Shown in pieces: positions 22,706 through 30,444 of a stretch of DNA of 34,715 bases. Each line of letters opens with the position of its first letter. Positions within the stretch are counted from its first letter, which is position 1. A program made the position numbers and the translations under genes. Where the stretch lies: NCBI GenBank assembly GCA_964468125.1, contig CAYXVF010000069.1, positions 1 to 34,715 of the forward strand, read 5' to 3'. The notes beneath the pieces were generated by a model that saw only the letters and a list, made by a program, of their open reading frames with translations, had not been told where the DNA came from and searched no databases. The DNA comes from CAYXVF01 sp964468125 (GTDB lineage: Bacteria > Myxococcota > XYA12-FULL-58-9 > CAYXVF01).

Positions 22706-24661
22706 TTAGCGCGAATTTACGACCCCGAGGCGGCTCAGCCCTTCCCGCGCTGCGGCGCCCGCGGCGCCTTCGGGAGAGAGCCGGACCGCGCTCTCGTAGG
22801 CCTCGATGGCAGCCGCTCTGCGACCGAGGCGCTCCTCGGCGGCCCCGAGGTGCACCCAGATCATCGCCCGATCGGGGGCCCCGGTCGCGGCCGCTCTCAG
22901 ATGACGGCTCGCTTCTTTCGCCCTGCCGAGCTTGAACAGCACCCAACCGAGCGTGTCGAGAAAACCCGGATGCGCCGGCCGGGCGGCGAGTGCCGACTTC
23001 GCGAGCTCGAGCGCTTCGCTGAGCTCCACCCCCTGCTCCGCGTACAGGTAGGCCAAGTTGTTGGCGGCCGGATAGAAATCCGGGTGCTGATCGAGAAGCT
23101 CCCGGTAGTAGCGCATCGCGGAGCGCACCTCGCCGAGCCGCTCGGCGAGGTTTCCGGCCACCATGAGCGTGCCGAGGTTGCCCGGCTCGAGCACCAAGGA
23201 ACGGTCGATCTGCGCACGCGCCTCGTCGTAGCGGCCGAGCTGAGCGAGCAAGAGCCCGAGATGCCGTCTCGCGCCCGCGGACTCCGAGTGGATCTGCAGC
23301 GCTCGGCGATAGGAGCGCTCCGCCTCGCTCACGTTCCCGGCAGCTTCTTGCACCATGCCGAGGAGCTGGTGCAGCTCTGGATCCTCCGGTGCACGCGCCA
23401 ACGCTTCTTCGAGTCGTGCTTTGGCGGCCTCGGAGCGTTTCGAGAGCAGGTCGAGCTCTACCAGGGCGGCGAAGGCGTTCTCGTGCCCCTTTGGCGCGAG
23501 CAACGCGCGTTCGTACGCCCCGCGAGCGGCCTCCGTGTCGCCGAGCTCCTGATGCGCGCCACCTTCGTAGTACGCGTAGTCGGGCTCGCTCGGATGGGCT
23601 TCGGCCAGCTCGCGAAACGCCGGGAGCGCCTCGGCCGGTTTGCCAGAGTCCCTCAGGACCAAGCCGAGGAGCAGCTTCGCCTCCTCGCCGCGGTCGAGGG
23701 GCAGGAGGAGTGCCGCAGCATCATCAAAGCGCTCGAGCTCTCGGAGTGCGCGCGCGCTCAGAATGCGCGCCGCATCTCCAACCTCCGGACGATCGACGAG
23801 CTTCGACAGCAGGTCGACCGCTGCCTCGAATTGACCGTCCCGATAGGCGATCTCCGCGGCGAGATAGGGCGCGAAGGATTCGCCGACGATGCGCCAAACC
23901 TCGGCGGTGCGCCACTGGCCGGTCAAGAACAATTGATGCTCAACGCGCTTCGGATTCGACGCACCGAGATCGCGCGCCCGCTCCAAAACGACGAGCGCGG
24001 TCTTCCACTCCCCCGCCGCTGCTGCGAGCTCCCCACGACGGATCTCGACCACGCTCTCCTTCGCCTGTTCGAACTGCGCCAGCCGCTCCTCGGCGGCGGC
24101 GAATCGGCCGAGGCTCTCGTCCAGCATGGCCAAGGCCAGCGCGGCCTCGACGTTCAGTGGCAAATACGCGCCGCCGGTCGTCGTCCCGTCGACGTCGGGC
24201 CGTCGAAGCTTCGCCGCCAATTCTTGATGCGCATGCTCTCGCCGCGACTCGCTTCGTGCAAGCCATGCGGCGAGCACGAGCGCCTCGAGCGAGTCCGGTT
24301 CGTCGACCCGGTGGTCGTAGACGTGACGGCGGGCCAACCCCGGCTTCTCACCGGCGAGGGCGTAGCGCGCCTGTTCGAGCAGCAGGTCGGCCTCCGGGTC
24401 GGCTACGGTCAGGCGATCCACTGTCCCCAGTGCCTCGTCCCATTGCCCCGTGCGCCGATACGCATTCGCAAGGCCCCGCAAGGACTCGGGTGCGTCGCGC
24501 TTGATCGCAAGAGCATTTCGGAACTGCAGAATCGCTTCGACGTTTTGTCCGTTTGCGAAAAACTGCTCGGCCTCACTCTGGTAATTGCGCCAGCGCGACT
24601 CCGCCGACGAGGTGCAGGCCCAGAGCGGAAACAGGAGCACGATGACGGCACGCTGATTCAT
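22706..24661 (-). CDS. TPR-repeat lipoprotein (PrsT-like)
   Basis: This 651-residue protein begins MNQRAVIVLLFPLWAC; LWAC is a lipobox, so Cys16 is likely lipidated. Nearly the whole mature part is tetratricopeptide repeats, for example AEQFFANGQNVEAILQFRNA near the N-terminus and AERSYRRALQIHSESAGARR, YYRELLDQHPDFYPAANNLA and GWVLFKLGRAKEASRHLRAA towards the end. Such TPR lipoproteins accompany exosortase systems (PrsT, TIGR02917) and export machines such as AlgK/PgaA, acting as periplasmic scaffolds. Here it may link the exosortase, export parts and beta-barrel. The start overlaps the EpsI stop as ATGA. Length is shorter than the usual ~900-residue PrsT, so it is a diverged member. Confidence 0.85.
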   Translation of the reverse strand: MNQRAVIVLLFPLWACTSSAESRWRNYQSEAEQFFANGQNVEAILQFRNALAIKRDAPESLRGLANAYRRTGQWDEALGTVDRLTVADPEADLLLEQARYALAGEKPGLARRHVYDHRVDEPDSLEALVLAAWLARSESRREHAHQELAAKLRRPDVDGTTTGGAYLPLNVEAALALAMLDESLGRFAAAEERLAQFEQAKESVVEIRRGELAAAAGEWKTALVVLERARDLGASNPKRVEHQLFLTGQWRTAEVWRIVGESFAPYLAAEIAYRDGQFEAAVDLLSKLVDRPEVGDAARILSARALRELERFDDAAALLLPLDRGEEAKLLLGLVLRDSGKPAEALPAFRELAEAHPSEPDYAYYEGGAHQELGDTEAARGAYERALLAPKGHENAFAALVELDLLSKRSEAAKARLEEALARAPEDPELHQLLGMVQEAAGNVSEAERSYRRALQIHSESAGARRHLGLLLAQLGRYDEARAQIDRSLVLEPGNLGTLMVAGNLAERLGEVRSAMRYYRELLDQHPDFYPAANNLAYLYAEQGVELSEALELAKSALAARPAHPGFLDTLGWVLFKLGRAKEASRHLRAAATGAPDRAMIWVHLGAAEERLGRRAAAIEAYESAVRLSPEGAAGAAAREGLSRLGVVNSR

Positions 24662-25284
24662 TGGGGCAGCACTCCCTCTAGAGCGGGGGCGAGAGTCTCG
24701 GCAAAGCTTCGAAGCGCCGATTCGGCGGAGTCGCTGTCCTCGCGGCCACCGAGCTGGACCAGGACACGGACCATTGCCCCATCCGTGCGTCCCGAGAAAT
24801 AGCTCTTAGTCATCGCCAAGCGGCGCTCCAACGTGTTCGACTGTACGTGCCCGGCTTGTACATACCAGAGATAGAAGAGCACCGATGCGTCTTCCCGCTC
24901 CGCGAGAAAGCGATAGACGGGCAGCGCGCCCTCGCGCAGGGTGAGTCCACCGCTCGACTCGATGCTCCACCCTGCACCGGGGAGACAAGTCTCTGGGTCG
25001 TGAATCATTCGGTCGCCACTTTGCCGCTCCCAGTAGATCAACATGAGGGAGACGGTCGTGCCATCCGCACGAACGTAGCGTCGGGTCAGATCCTGGTCGC
25101 CGCCGAGCACGTTTTGGATCTCGGGCCGCAAACGGCCGCTGCTCACCATTTCCCATTCGCCCAGCGTCGCAGGCAGGGCATAGAGGGGTCGCGCGAGGGG
25201 GACCGGGACAGGCTCCGCCCGGGCTGCTACCACCAGCGCTCCAGCGAGCAGGAGCACGCTCGAAATCGCAGCCTTCCCCCACAC
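24658..25284 (-). CDS. epsI: EpsI-family exosortase-associated protein
   Basis: A GTG at 25284, one base after the exosortase stop and preceded by CGAGG, gives 208 residues; a TTG at 25305 would add seven without a better site. An N-terminal membrane segment (about 5-22) leads to a periplasmic domain with the EpsI hallmarks: LPATLGEWE, an LMLIYWERQSGDRMIH strand and HDPETCLPGAGW (95-106) around Cys100. The family (DUF3485, TIGR02914) is found next to, or fused to, exosortases. It is thought to help polysaccharide production or sorting, but its reaction is unknown. The invariant His/Cys in the HxPExCLPGxGW motif hints at catalysis. The stop overlaps the next start by ATGA. Confidence 0.9.
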   Translation of the reverse strand: MWGKAAISSVLLLAGALVVAARAEPVPVPLARPLYALPATLGEWEMVSSGRLRPEIQNVLGGDQDLTRRYVRADGTTVSLMLIYWERQSGDRMIHDPETCLPGAGWSIESSGGLTLREGALPVYRFLAEREDASVLFYLWYVQAGHVQSNTLERRLAMTKSYFSGRTDGAMVRVLVQLGGREDSDSAESALRSFAETLAPALEGVLPQ

Positions 25285-25285
25285 G

Positions 25286-26146
25286 TCAGCCTCGCTTCTC
25301 GTCAAACAGGCGGGTCAACAGCGCGTGCACTCCGGCCAGCCCCGCCAGGGCCACGACGAAGACAATCCACCCGGCCGAGTCGTGAACGACGCCGCTCGCG
25401 ACCTCGCGACCAAACCAACGGCCCGACAGGGCTGTGGCCACCACACGACCGGAGTTGGCGAGCACACTGATCGGCACGGTGCACGCGGCGAGCAGGAGCA
25501 CAGGGACCGCGCCTCGAAACGAGAGATATCCCCAGGCGAGGCTCAGCACACCGAGCGAAAACAACGAACGGATCCCGCTACATGCCTCGGTGACCCCGAG
25601 AGCGCCGTGCGGCAGATGCAAGACGTTCCCCTCGAGAAATACCACTACCCCCGTGAGCTCGAGGAGACGTGCGGCGAGGCTCGCGGCGAGCTGCTGGAGC
25701 GGGAACGCAATTGCCAGGTAGAGGTAGTGGGGAACCGGCACCATCAGAAAGGAGAAGGCGAGCGGGAAGGCGAGGCGACGGGTTACCGGCCATCCGAAAT
25801 GAAAGGAAACGAGGCCAGTCAGCGTCAACGGAAGAGCGATGCCCTGAACCGTTCTCGACTGCGCGAGTGCTCCGAGCACGAGGAGCGCGATTCCCGCCAC
25901 AACGATGGGTAGGCCCAAGAAGCTGCCCGAGCTCGCAATGCCGAGCAGGTCTTCTCGTCGCTCCCAGGCGAGATAGACGCATAATGGCAAGACGAGCGCG
26001 CCATAGGCGCGGTCGCCGTCATCGAGCCAGATCGCAGCCATGTCGACGAGCACCGGTACGAAGGCGATCGCAAAGGCCAGGGACACCACTGCGAAGGCGA
26101 CTCTAGGCCCCTCGAAGGTCCGCGCGGTCATGGAGCTCGCCGCCAC
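25286..26146 (-). CDS. xrt: Exosortase (XrtA-like transpeptidase)
   Basis: This 286-residue polytopic protein has about eight membrane segments. The catalytic triad is visible: Cys189 in VTEACSGIRSL, Arg234 in VLANSGRVV and His255 in VVHDSAGW. The 'VFLEGNVLHLPHGALGVTEAC' run before the Cys is a family hallmark. Exosortases cut PEP-CTERM proteins after the PEP motif and are thought to transfer them, in analogy with Gram-positive sortases. The gene is followed directly by EpsI, the TPR lipoprotein and the PEP-CTERM protein. The frame starts at GTG 26146; an ATG at 26131 (MTARTFEG) is an alternative. AN-SGR has one more residue than the common AN-x-R spacing seen in some relatives. Confidence 0.92.
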   Translation of the reverse strand: MAASSMTARTFEGPRVAFAVVSLAFAIAFVPVLVDMAAIWLDDGDRAYGALVLPLCVYLAWERREDLLGIASSGSFLGLPIVVAGIALLVLGALAQSRTVQGIALPLTLTGLVSFHFGWPVTRRLAFPLAFSFLMVPVPHYLYLAIAFPLQQLAASLAARLLELTGVVVFLEGNVLHLPHGALGVTEACSGIRSLFSLGVLSLAWGYLSFRGAVPVLLLAACTVPISVLANSGRVVATALSGRWFGREVASGVVHDSAGWIVFVVALAGLAGVHALLTRLFDEKRG

Positions 26147-26183
26147 AGGCGCTCGTGGACGTGTTCGGCCCCCGGTCGCATTC

Positions 26184-27209
26184 TCAAGACTCCCTGCGAA
26201 CGATCCGTTTGAGCCGCTCGAGTCCGCTCGCGATCTGAATCACCCCATCCAACGTCTCCGGAAAGGAGAAGCGGCGGAGCCGGTAGCGGTCGTTGTTACC
26301 CCTCAAAGACACGTACCCCGGTTTCGCTGACACCGCACAATCGAAATCGAGCTCTCGCAGGATTTCCACCTCGCGCTCCGAGAAGGCCTCGTCGGTGCCG
26401 TCCGGGTAACAAAAGGTTTTTGGCCTTCGGCCGAGCTCCGCCGTGCACCGCTCGGTGGATTCGACGATTTCCTCGCGCGCGCGATCGTCGGAGAGACGGG
26501 AAAGGACCGGGTGGGATACGGAATGGGGCGAGAACTCGATGCCCCTTGCCTGGAGCGCACGCACGTTCTCCCAGCTCATCGGGCGATAGACCGCTGGGAC
26601 CTCCTTTGGCGGCGTGACGCCGAGACCATCGAAGGCAAGCTCGAGCGCCGAGAGGCGCTCATCGTTTTGGACACGCTTCAGCGCGCGAACGAGGGAGTCG
26701 AGCGCCGGCTGCCAACCGCTGCTCTTGCTCCAGCTCAAGCGGCAGCGCTCCCCGGCGATGGGGATCTCGAGATGTGTTCGATCGCTGTGCTCGAAGCTCC
26801 ACTCCAACCGGTCCCACCACTGCCAGTGGTTCCCGTCGAGAAAACCGGTCGTGAGAAATACCGTCGCACTCGCTTCGTACTCGAGCAGGGCCGGTGCGGC
26901 GATGTCGTGGAAGTCCGCGTAGCCATCGTCGACCGTGAGCACCACCATCGGCGCTCGTACCCCTTGGTCGATGCGTTGGCTCAGAGTCTCGAGGGTGACG
27001 ACCTCGAGACCCTCGCGGCGGAAGAAACGTAAAGCGTGGCGCAACAAATGGACGGAAAGAAAACCCCTCCGGCCCTCCCGGTCGAAACGGTGCAGCATGA
27101 ACACCGGGGCCACATCGCGGTTCAATCGCACGCAGGCGCGCGCGACCGCGGAGCTGGTCAATGCGCTGAGGACTCTCTCTTTGAAACGACTCATCCCTTT
27201 TGCATTCAC
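26184..27209 (-). CDS. Polysaccharide deacetylase (CE4)
   Basis: This 341-residue enzyme removes acetyl groups from N-acetylated sugars. The NodB-type motif 1 is TVDDGYADF with D94/D95, and the zinc histidines are H229 and H233 in SPHSVSHPVLS. FCYPDGT provides the third motif, and 'VFMLHRFD' near residue 37 is typical of exopolysaccharide-cluster members. There is no signal peptide, so it may act in the cytoplasm or at the membrane on the lipid-linked unit. It is the first gene of the exosortase operon and diverges from another deacetylase with 55 bases between. GTG 27209 and ATG 27194 are both possible starts; neither has a clear ribosome binding site. Confidence 0.85.
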   Translation of the reverse strand: MNAKGMSRFKERVLSALTSSAVARACVRLNRDVAPVFMLHRFDREGRRGFLSVHLLRHALRFFRREGLEVVTLETLSQRIDQGVRAPMVVLTVDDGYADFHDIAAPALLEYEASATVFLTTGFLDGNHWQWWDRLEWSFEHSDRTHLEIPIAGERCRLSWSKSSGWQPALDSLVRALKRVQNDERLSALELAFDGLGVTPPKEVPAVYRPMSWENVRALQARGIEFSPHSVSHPVLSRLSDDRAREEIVESTERCTAELGRRPKTFCYPDGTDEAFSEREVEILRELDFDCAVSAKPGYVSLRGNNDRYRLRRFSFPETLDGVIQIASGLERLKRIVRRES

Positions 27210-27264
27210 GGTTGTGCCATGGCGTTCAGATCACTTAGAAGCTTCGCCAAGAGTAATGTGACCC
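27210..27264. promoter_or_regulatory. Shared divergent promoter gap of the exosortase and ligase operons
   Basis: Only 55 bases separate the starts of two divergent operons (exosortase genes on minus, XrtA-type deacetylase to GT4 on plus). Promoters must overlap here or extend into the coding ends. The gap is relatively AT-rich for the window (ATTCACGG, TCACTTAGAAGC) but I cannot fix -35/-10 boxes. Confidence 0.4.
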
Positions 27265-28128
27265 ATGCGTAACGCCCTCACCATCGACGTTGAAGACTAC
27301 TTTCAGGTCTCCGCCTTCGAAGACCTGGTCGACCGAAACGACTGGCCCTCCCTAGAGTCTCGGGTGGTGCGCAACACTCACGCTCTCCTCGACCTCTTCG
27401 ACTGGTACGAGCGACGCGGCACCTTCTTTGTACTCGGCTGGGTCGCCGACCGGTTTCCCGAGCTCGTACGTGAGATCGCATCCCGCGGCCACGAAGTGGC
27501 GAGCCACGGTTGGTCCCACAAGCTGATCTATAACCAAACGCCCGCCGAGTTTCGAGACGAGACCGTGCGATCTAAAGCGCTGCTGGAGGATTTGATCGGA
27601 GCTCCGGTCCTTGGCTACCGGGCCGCAAGCTACTCGATCACCGAACGGTCCCGTTGGGCGCTGGATATTTTGGTGGAGGCGGGATTCACCTACGACTCGA
27701 GCATCTTTCCGATTCACCACGACCGCTACGGCATCCCTGACGCAGAAATCGCTCCTCACCGGCTCCGAACACCCGATGGCGGTAGCCTGACGGAGTTTCC
27801 CATCTCGGTGGCCGAGCTGTGGGGCACAAGACTGCCCGTCGCTGGCGGCGGCTACTTCAGAATCTTTCCACTCGCGGTGACACGGGCCGGTTTGCGGCAG
27901 GTAGAGTCGAGTGGGCGTCCTTTTGTCTTCTACCTCCACCCCTGGGAGATCGACCCGGGCCAGCCCCGACTCGAAGGTAGCCTACTCTCCCAGTTCCGTC
28001 ACTACACCAACCTCTCTCGCTGCGAAGCACGGCTGCGCGTGATCTTGGAGGAGTTCGAGCTCACCACCATGCGCGACGTGCTCGACGAGCATGCTCTTCT
28101 CCCTCGGGCCTCGAGCGCTAGCGCCTAG
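27265..28128 (+). CDS. XrtA-system polysaccharide deacetylase (DUF3473 type)
   Basis: This 287-residue protein matches the PEP-CTERM-locus deacetylase (TIGR03006-like). It opens MRNALTIDVEDYFQVSAFED, with D8, E10 and D11 at the metal site. The zinc histidines H81 and H85 lie in ASHGWSH, and GYRAASYSI and TYDSSIFPIHHDRYGI are family signatures. The C-terminal FYLHPWEIDPGQP is the DUF3473-like part. No signal peptide is present. It probably deacetylates an N-acetyl-hexosamine in the polymer or its lipid-linked precursor. It starts the plus-strand operon that continues with FemAB-like, ligase and GT4 genes. A palindromic CGCTAGCG covers its last codons. Confidence 0.93.
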   Translation: MRNALTIDVEDYFQVSAFEDLVDRNDWPSLESRVVRNTHALLDLFDWYERRGTFFVLGWVADRFPELVREIASRGHEVASHGWSHKLIYNQTPAEFRDETVRSKALLEDLIGAPVLGYRAASYSITERSRWALDILVEAGFTYDSSIFPIHHDRYGIPDAEIAPHRLRTPDGGSLTEFPISVAELWGTRLPVAGGGYFRIFPLAVTRAGLRQVESSGRPFVFYLHPWEIDPGQPRLEGSLLSQFRHYTNLSRCEARLRVILEEFELTTMRDVLDEHALLPRASSASA

Positions 28129-28138
28129 AGCCTTGACG

Positions 28139-29152
28139 ATGAACATCGACATTCTTCGGACCGACAACCCGGAAGTGTGGCAATCGGCACACGAGCAGGT
28201 CGATGGTGCCGGACTCTTTCACGATCCACGCTGGGCGAAGCTCTGGGCCGCGGTGTTCGGGGAAGAGATGCAATGCTTGATCGCAAAGGTGGACGGCGTC
28301 GCTCGTGCGATGCTGCCCCTGCTCCGCCGTCGCGCGGGACTCACCCATCACTACTGGATCTCAGTCCCCTATTTCGACGCCGCGGGGCCCGTCGGCGATA
28401 TGAGCTGTTTTCCCGTCCTGCTCTCCGAAGCCCGGGCGCTCTGCCGCGATCGACGGGACCGCTGGGTCGAGATTCGCAGCCACGAAGCGCTCGACACGCA
28501 CTGGCACGACGTCGCCCACAAGGAACACGTCGTGATGGAGCTGCCAGCGACTGAAGAGCTCCTTTACGAGGGTTTCAAGTCGAAGCTGCGTTCACAGGTC
28601 CGCCGGGCCGAGCGCGAGAACCCCGTCAGCGAGGTCGGTGGCGCGTCTCTCGTGTCGATCCTTCATGACGTCTACAGCCATCGCATGTGGGAGCTCGGCT
28701 CTCCTTGCCAACCGAGGCGACTGTTTCGCGCACTCGTAGAGACGTTCCCGACCGAGTCCGCCGTGCTCCTCGTCAGGCTCGAGGGGGAGCCCGTCGCCGC
28801 GGCTTTCCTGCTCCAAGACGGCGACCGGGTGGTGATCCCCTGGGCGAGCACTCTGAGCAAAGTGAACCGGCTGAGCATGAACATGGTGCTCTACGCGCGG
28901 GCCCTTGCCTGGGCGGTCGAGCGAGGGGCAAAATGGTTTGATTTTGGTCGCTCCGACGCCGGGAGCAGCCAGATGAGATTCAAGCGCCAATGGGGCGGGA
29001 ACGTGCGACAACTGCATTGGTATCGCGACCCCGCACCGATAGGCGCGCCGTCGGCGAGCCCTCGGCGCGAGCTCGCGCAGAAGCTGTGGAGGCAATTGCC
29101 GCTAAGGGTGACCCGGTTCCTAGGACCGCGAGTCATACCGTATTTCTCATGA
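28139..29152 (+). CDS. FemAB/GNAT-like protein of XrtA/PEP-CTERM systems
   Basis: The ATG at 28139 gives 337 residues. The protein has the FemAB-like double acyltransferase fold: LFHDPRWAKLWAAVFGEE, AMLPLLRRR, a central KLRSQVRRAERE helix and WFDFGRSDAGSSQMRFKRQW, which is the strongest signature of the XrtA-associated family (TIGR03019). FemAB proteins transfer amino acids from aminoacyl-tRNA to peptidoglycan precursors; XrtA-locus members are thought to transfer an acyl or aminoacyl group to the polymer or its carrier, but the substrate is unknown. The gene starts 10 bases after the deacetylase stop, and its stop overlaps the next start as ATGA, so translation is coupled. Confidence 0.9.
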   Translation: MNIDILRTDNPEVWQSAHEQVDGAGLFHDPRWAKLWAAVFGEEMQCLIAKVDGVARAMLPLLRRRAGLTHHYWISVPYFDAAGPVGDMSCFPVLLSEARALCRDRRDRWVEIRSHEALDTHWHDVAHKEHVVMELPATEELLYEGFKSKLRSQVRRAERENPVSEVGGASLVSILHDVYSHRMWELGSPCQPRRLFRALVETFPTESAVLLVRLEGEPVAAAFLLQDGDRVVIPWASTLSKVNRLSMNMVLYARALAWAVERGAKWFDFGRSDAGSSQMRFKRQWGGNVRQLHWYRDPAPIGAPSASPRRELAQKLWRQLPLRVTRFLGPRVIPYFS

Positions 29153-30441
29153 AGGACGAAGCGCAGGGCAAAGGGATCGCCTACTGGCTAATGCTCGCCT
29201 ACTTCTTCTTCGAATACGTGCGTCCGCAGGAATACCTTCCATTTTTAGCCCCGCTTCGTATCCCCGGCATCCTCGAGCTCCTGGTACCACTCGTCTGGCT
29301 CTTCGTTGGCGCGAAATCGGTCCTCCGCGAGCGCCCCATTCGCTACGCGCTGATTTTTCTCGTCGCGATGGGGATCACGGTCACCTTCGCGGTCAATCAG
29401 TTTTGGGTGTTCCAGCGCAGCCGCGCGGTCTTCATCATGATGTTCGCCGGCATGCTTCCAGCGGCTTCCTTCCTGGGCGGCCCGGAACGCATGCTCCACT
29501 TCTTGCGTTTCTGGGTGCTGACACAGTTCCTGGTCGCACTGGCATGCCTTGAAAAGGGCGGCATCGGAACCGGCAGCTTCCTTCTCGATGAAAACGACCT
29601 CGCCCTCGCGCTCTGCATGGCGGTCCCCTACCCGTTCCTTCTCCGAAAGGCACCCGGTGTGGGGCGCATCACCGGTTGGCTCTATCTCGGAGCGACAGCG
29701 ACGATGATCCTGGGAGTCGCCGCGACCCGATCGCGGGGAGGCTTCCTCGGCCTGGTCGCCGCGCTCGGGATCATGTGGTGGTGGTCGAAGAACCGGGTCC
29801 GGAATCTCGTCCTGATCCTGGGCGTCGCCATCGCCGGGAGCGGCATCTTCGTCGCCACCGCGCCGGAGGGCTATTTCGATGAGATGGCCACGATCTCCGA
29901 CCCGGAAGACTCGACACGCCAGGAGCGCTTCAAGTCCTGGGCCCTCGGCTGGGACATGTTCGTGGACAACCCGATCCTGGGAGTCGGCGCCGGGAATTAC
30001 CCCTGGACCGTGCACGTCTACCAGCTCCGACGGAGCATGTTCTCATCGGAGGAGAAGGTCCTCGGCGGCCGCGAGGCGCACTCGCTGTACTTCACGCTCC
30101 TCCCTGAGCTCGGCCTCGTTGGAGTAGTCCTGTTTCTCGGCGTCTTGTTTAGCCTCAACTCCCGTCTTCGCGACCTTTCGCGTCGCGTCGACGAATCGCC
30201 ACGAGGAACAAAGGAGCTCGAGACATTCGCCCTCGCCGCGACGGCGATGCGATGCTCGCTGGTCACCTTCCTGGTCAATGCGCTCTTTATCTCCGTGCTC
30301 TACTATCCTCACCTCTGGTATCTGATCGGATTCACCGTTGGACTGGAGCGCGCCTTCGCACAGGTCTATAGAGAGTCGTCCGTCTCTCTGACCAAGCCAG
30401 AGCTCGTCCTCGAAAACGACCTTCCCCCCGTCCCCGCTTGA
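29149..30441 (+). CDS. O-antigen ligase/polymerase (Wzy-type) membrane protein
   Basis: The ATG at 29149 gives 430 residues with about eleven membrane segments. Features of the O-antigen ligase/Wzy family (PF04932) are the LDENDLALALCMAVPYPFLL segment, ATRSRGGFLGLVAAL, a large loop with RFKSWALGWDMFVDNPILGV and GAGNY, and EAHSLYFTLLPELGLVGVVL. The enzyme joins undecaprenyl-linked repeat units, or ligates the polymer to an acceptor protein or lipid. Exosortase-locus ligases have been proposed to glycosylate PEP-CTERM proteins. Which reaction occurs here cannot be decided from sequence. It overlaps the FemAB stop by ATGA and precedes the GT4 gene by 3 bases. Confidence 0.88.
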   Translation: MKDEAQGKGIAYWLMLAYFFFEYVRPQEYLPFLAPLRIPGILELLVPLVWLFVGAKSVLRERPIRYALIFLVAMGITVTFAVNQFWVFQRSRAVFIMMFAGMLPAASFLGGPERMLHFLRFWVLTQFLVALACLEKGGIGTGSFLLDENDLALALCMAVPYPFLLRKAPGVGRITGWLYLGATATMILGVAATRSRGGFLGLVAALGIMWWWSKNRVRNLVLILGVAIAGSGIFVATAPEGYFDEMATISDPEDSTRQERFKSWALGWDMFVDNPILGVGAGNYPWTVHVYQLRRSMFSSEEKVLGGREAHSLYFTLLPELGLVGVVLFLGVLFSLNSRLRDLSRRVDESPRGTKELETFALAATAMRCSLVTFLVNALFISVLYYPHLWYLIGFTVGLERAFAQVYRESSVSLTKPELVLENDLPPVPA

Positions 30442-30444
30442 TCC

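Noticed and set aside
22652..24802. A 716-codon open frame antisense to the TPR lipoprotein
   Set aside because: The minus-strand product has clear TPR repeats, lipobox and operon overlap; the plus-strand frame has none and looks like a mirror of repeated codons.
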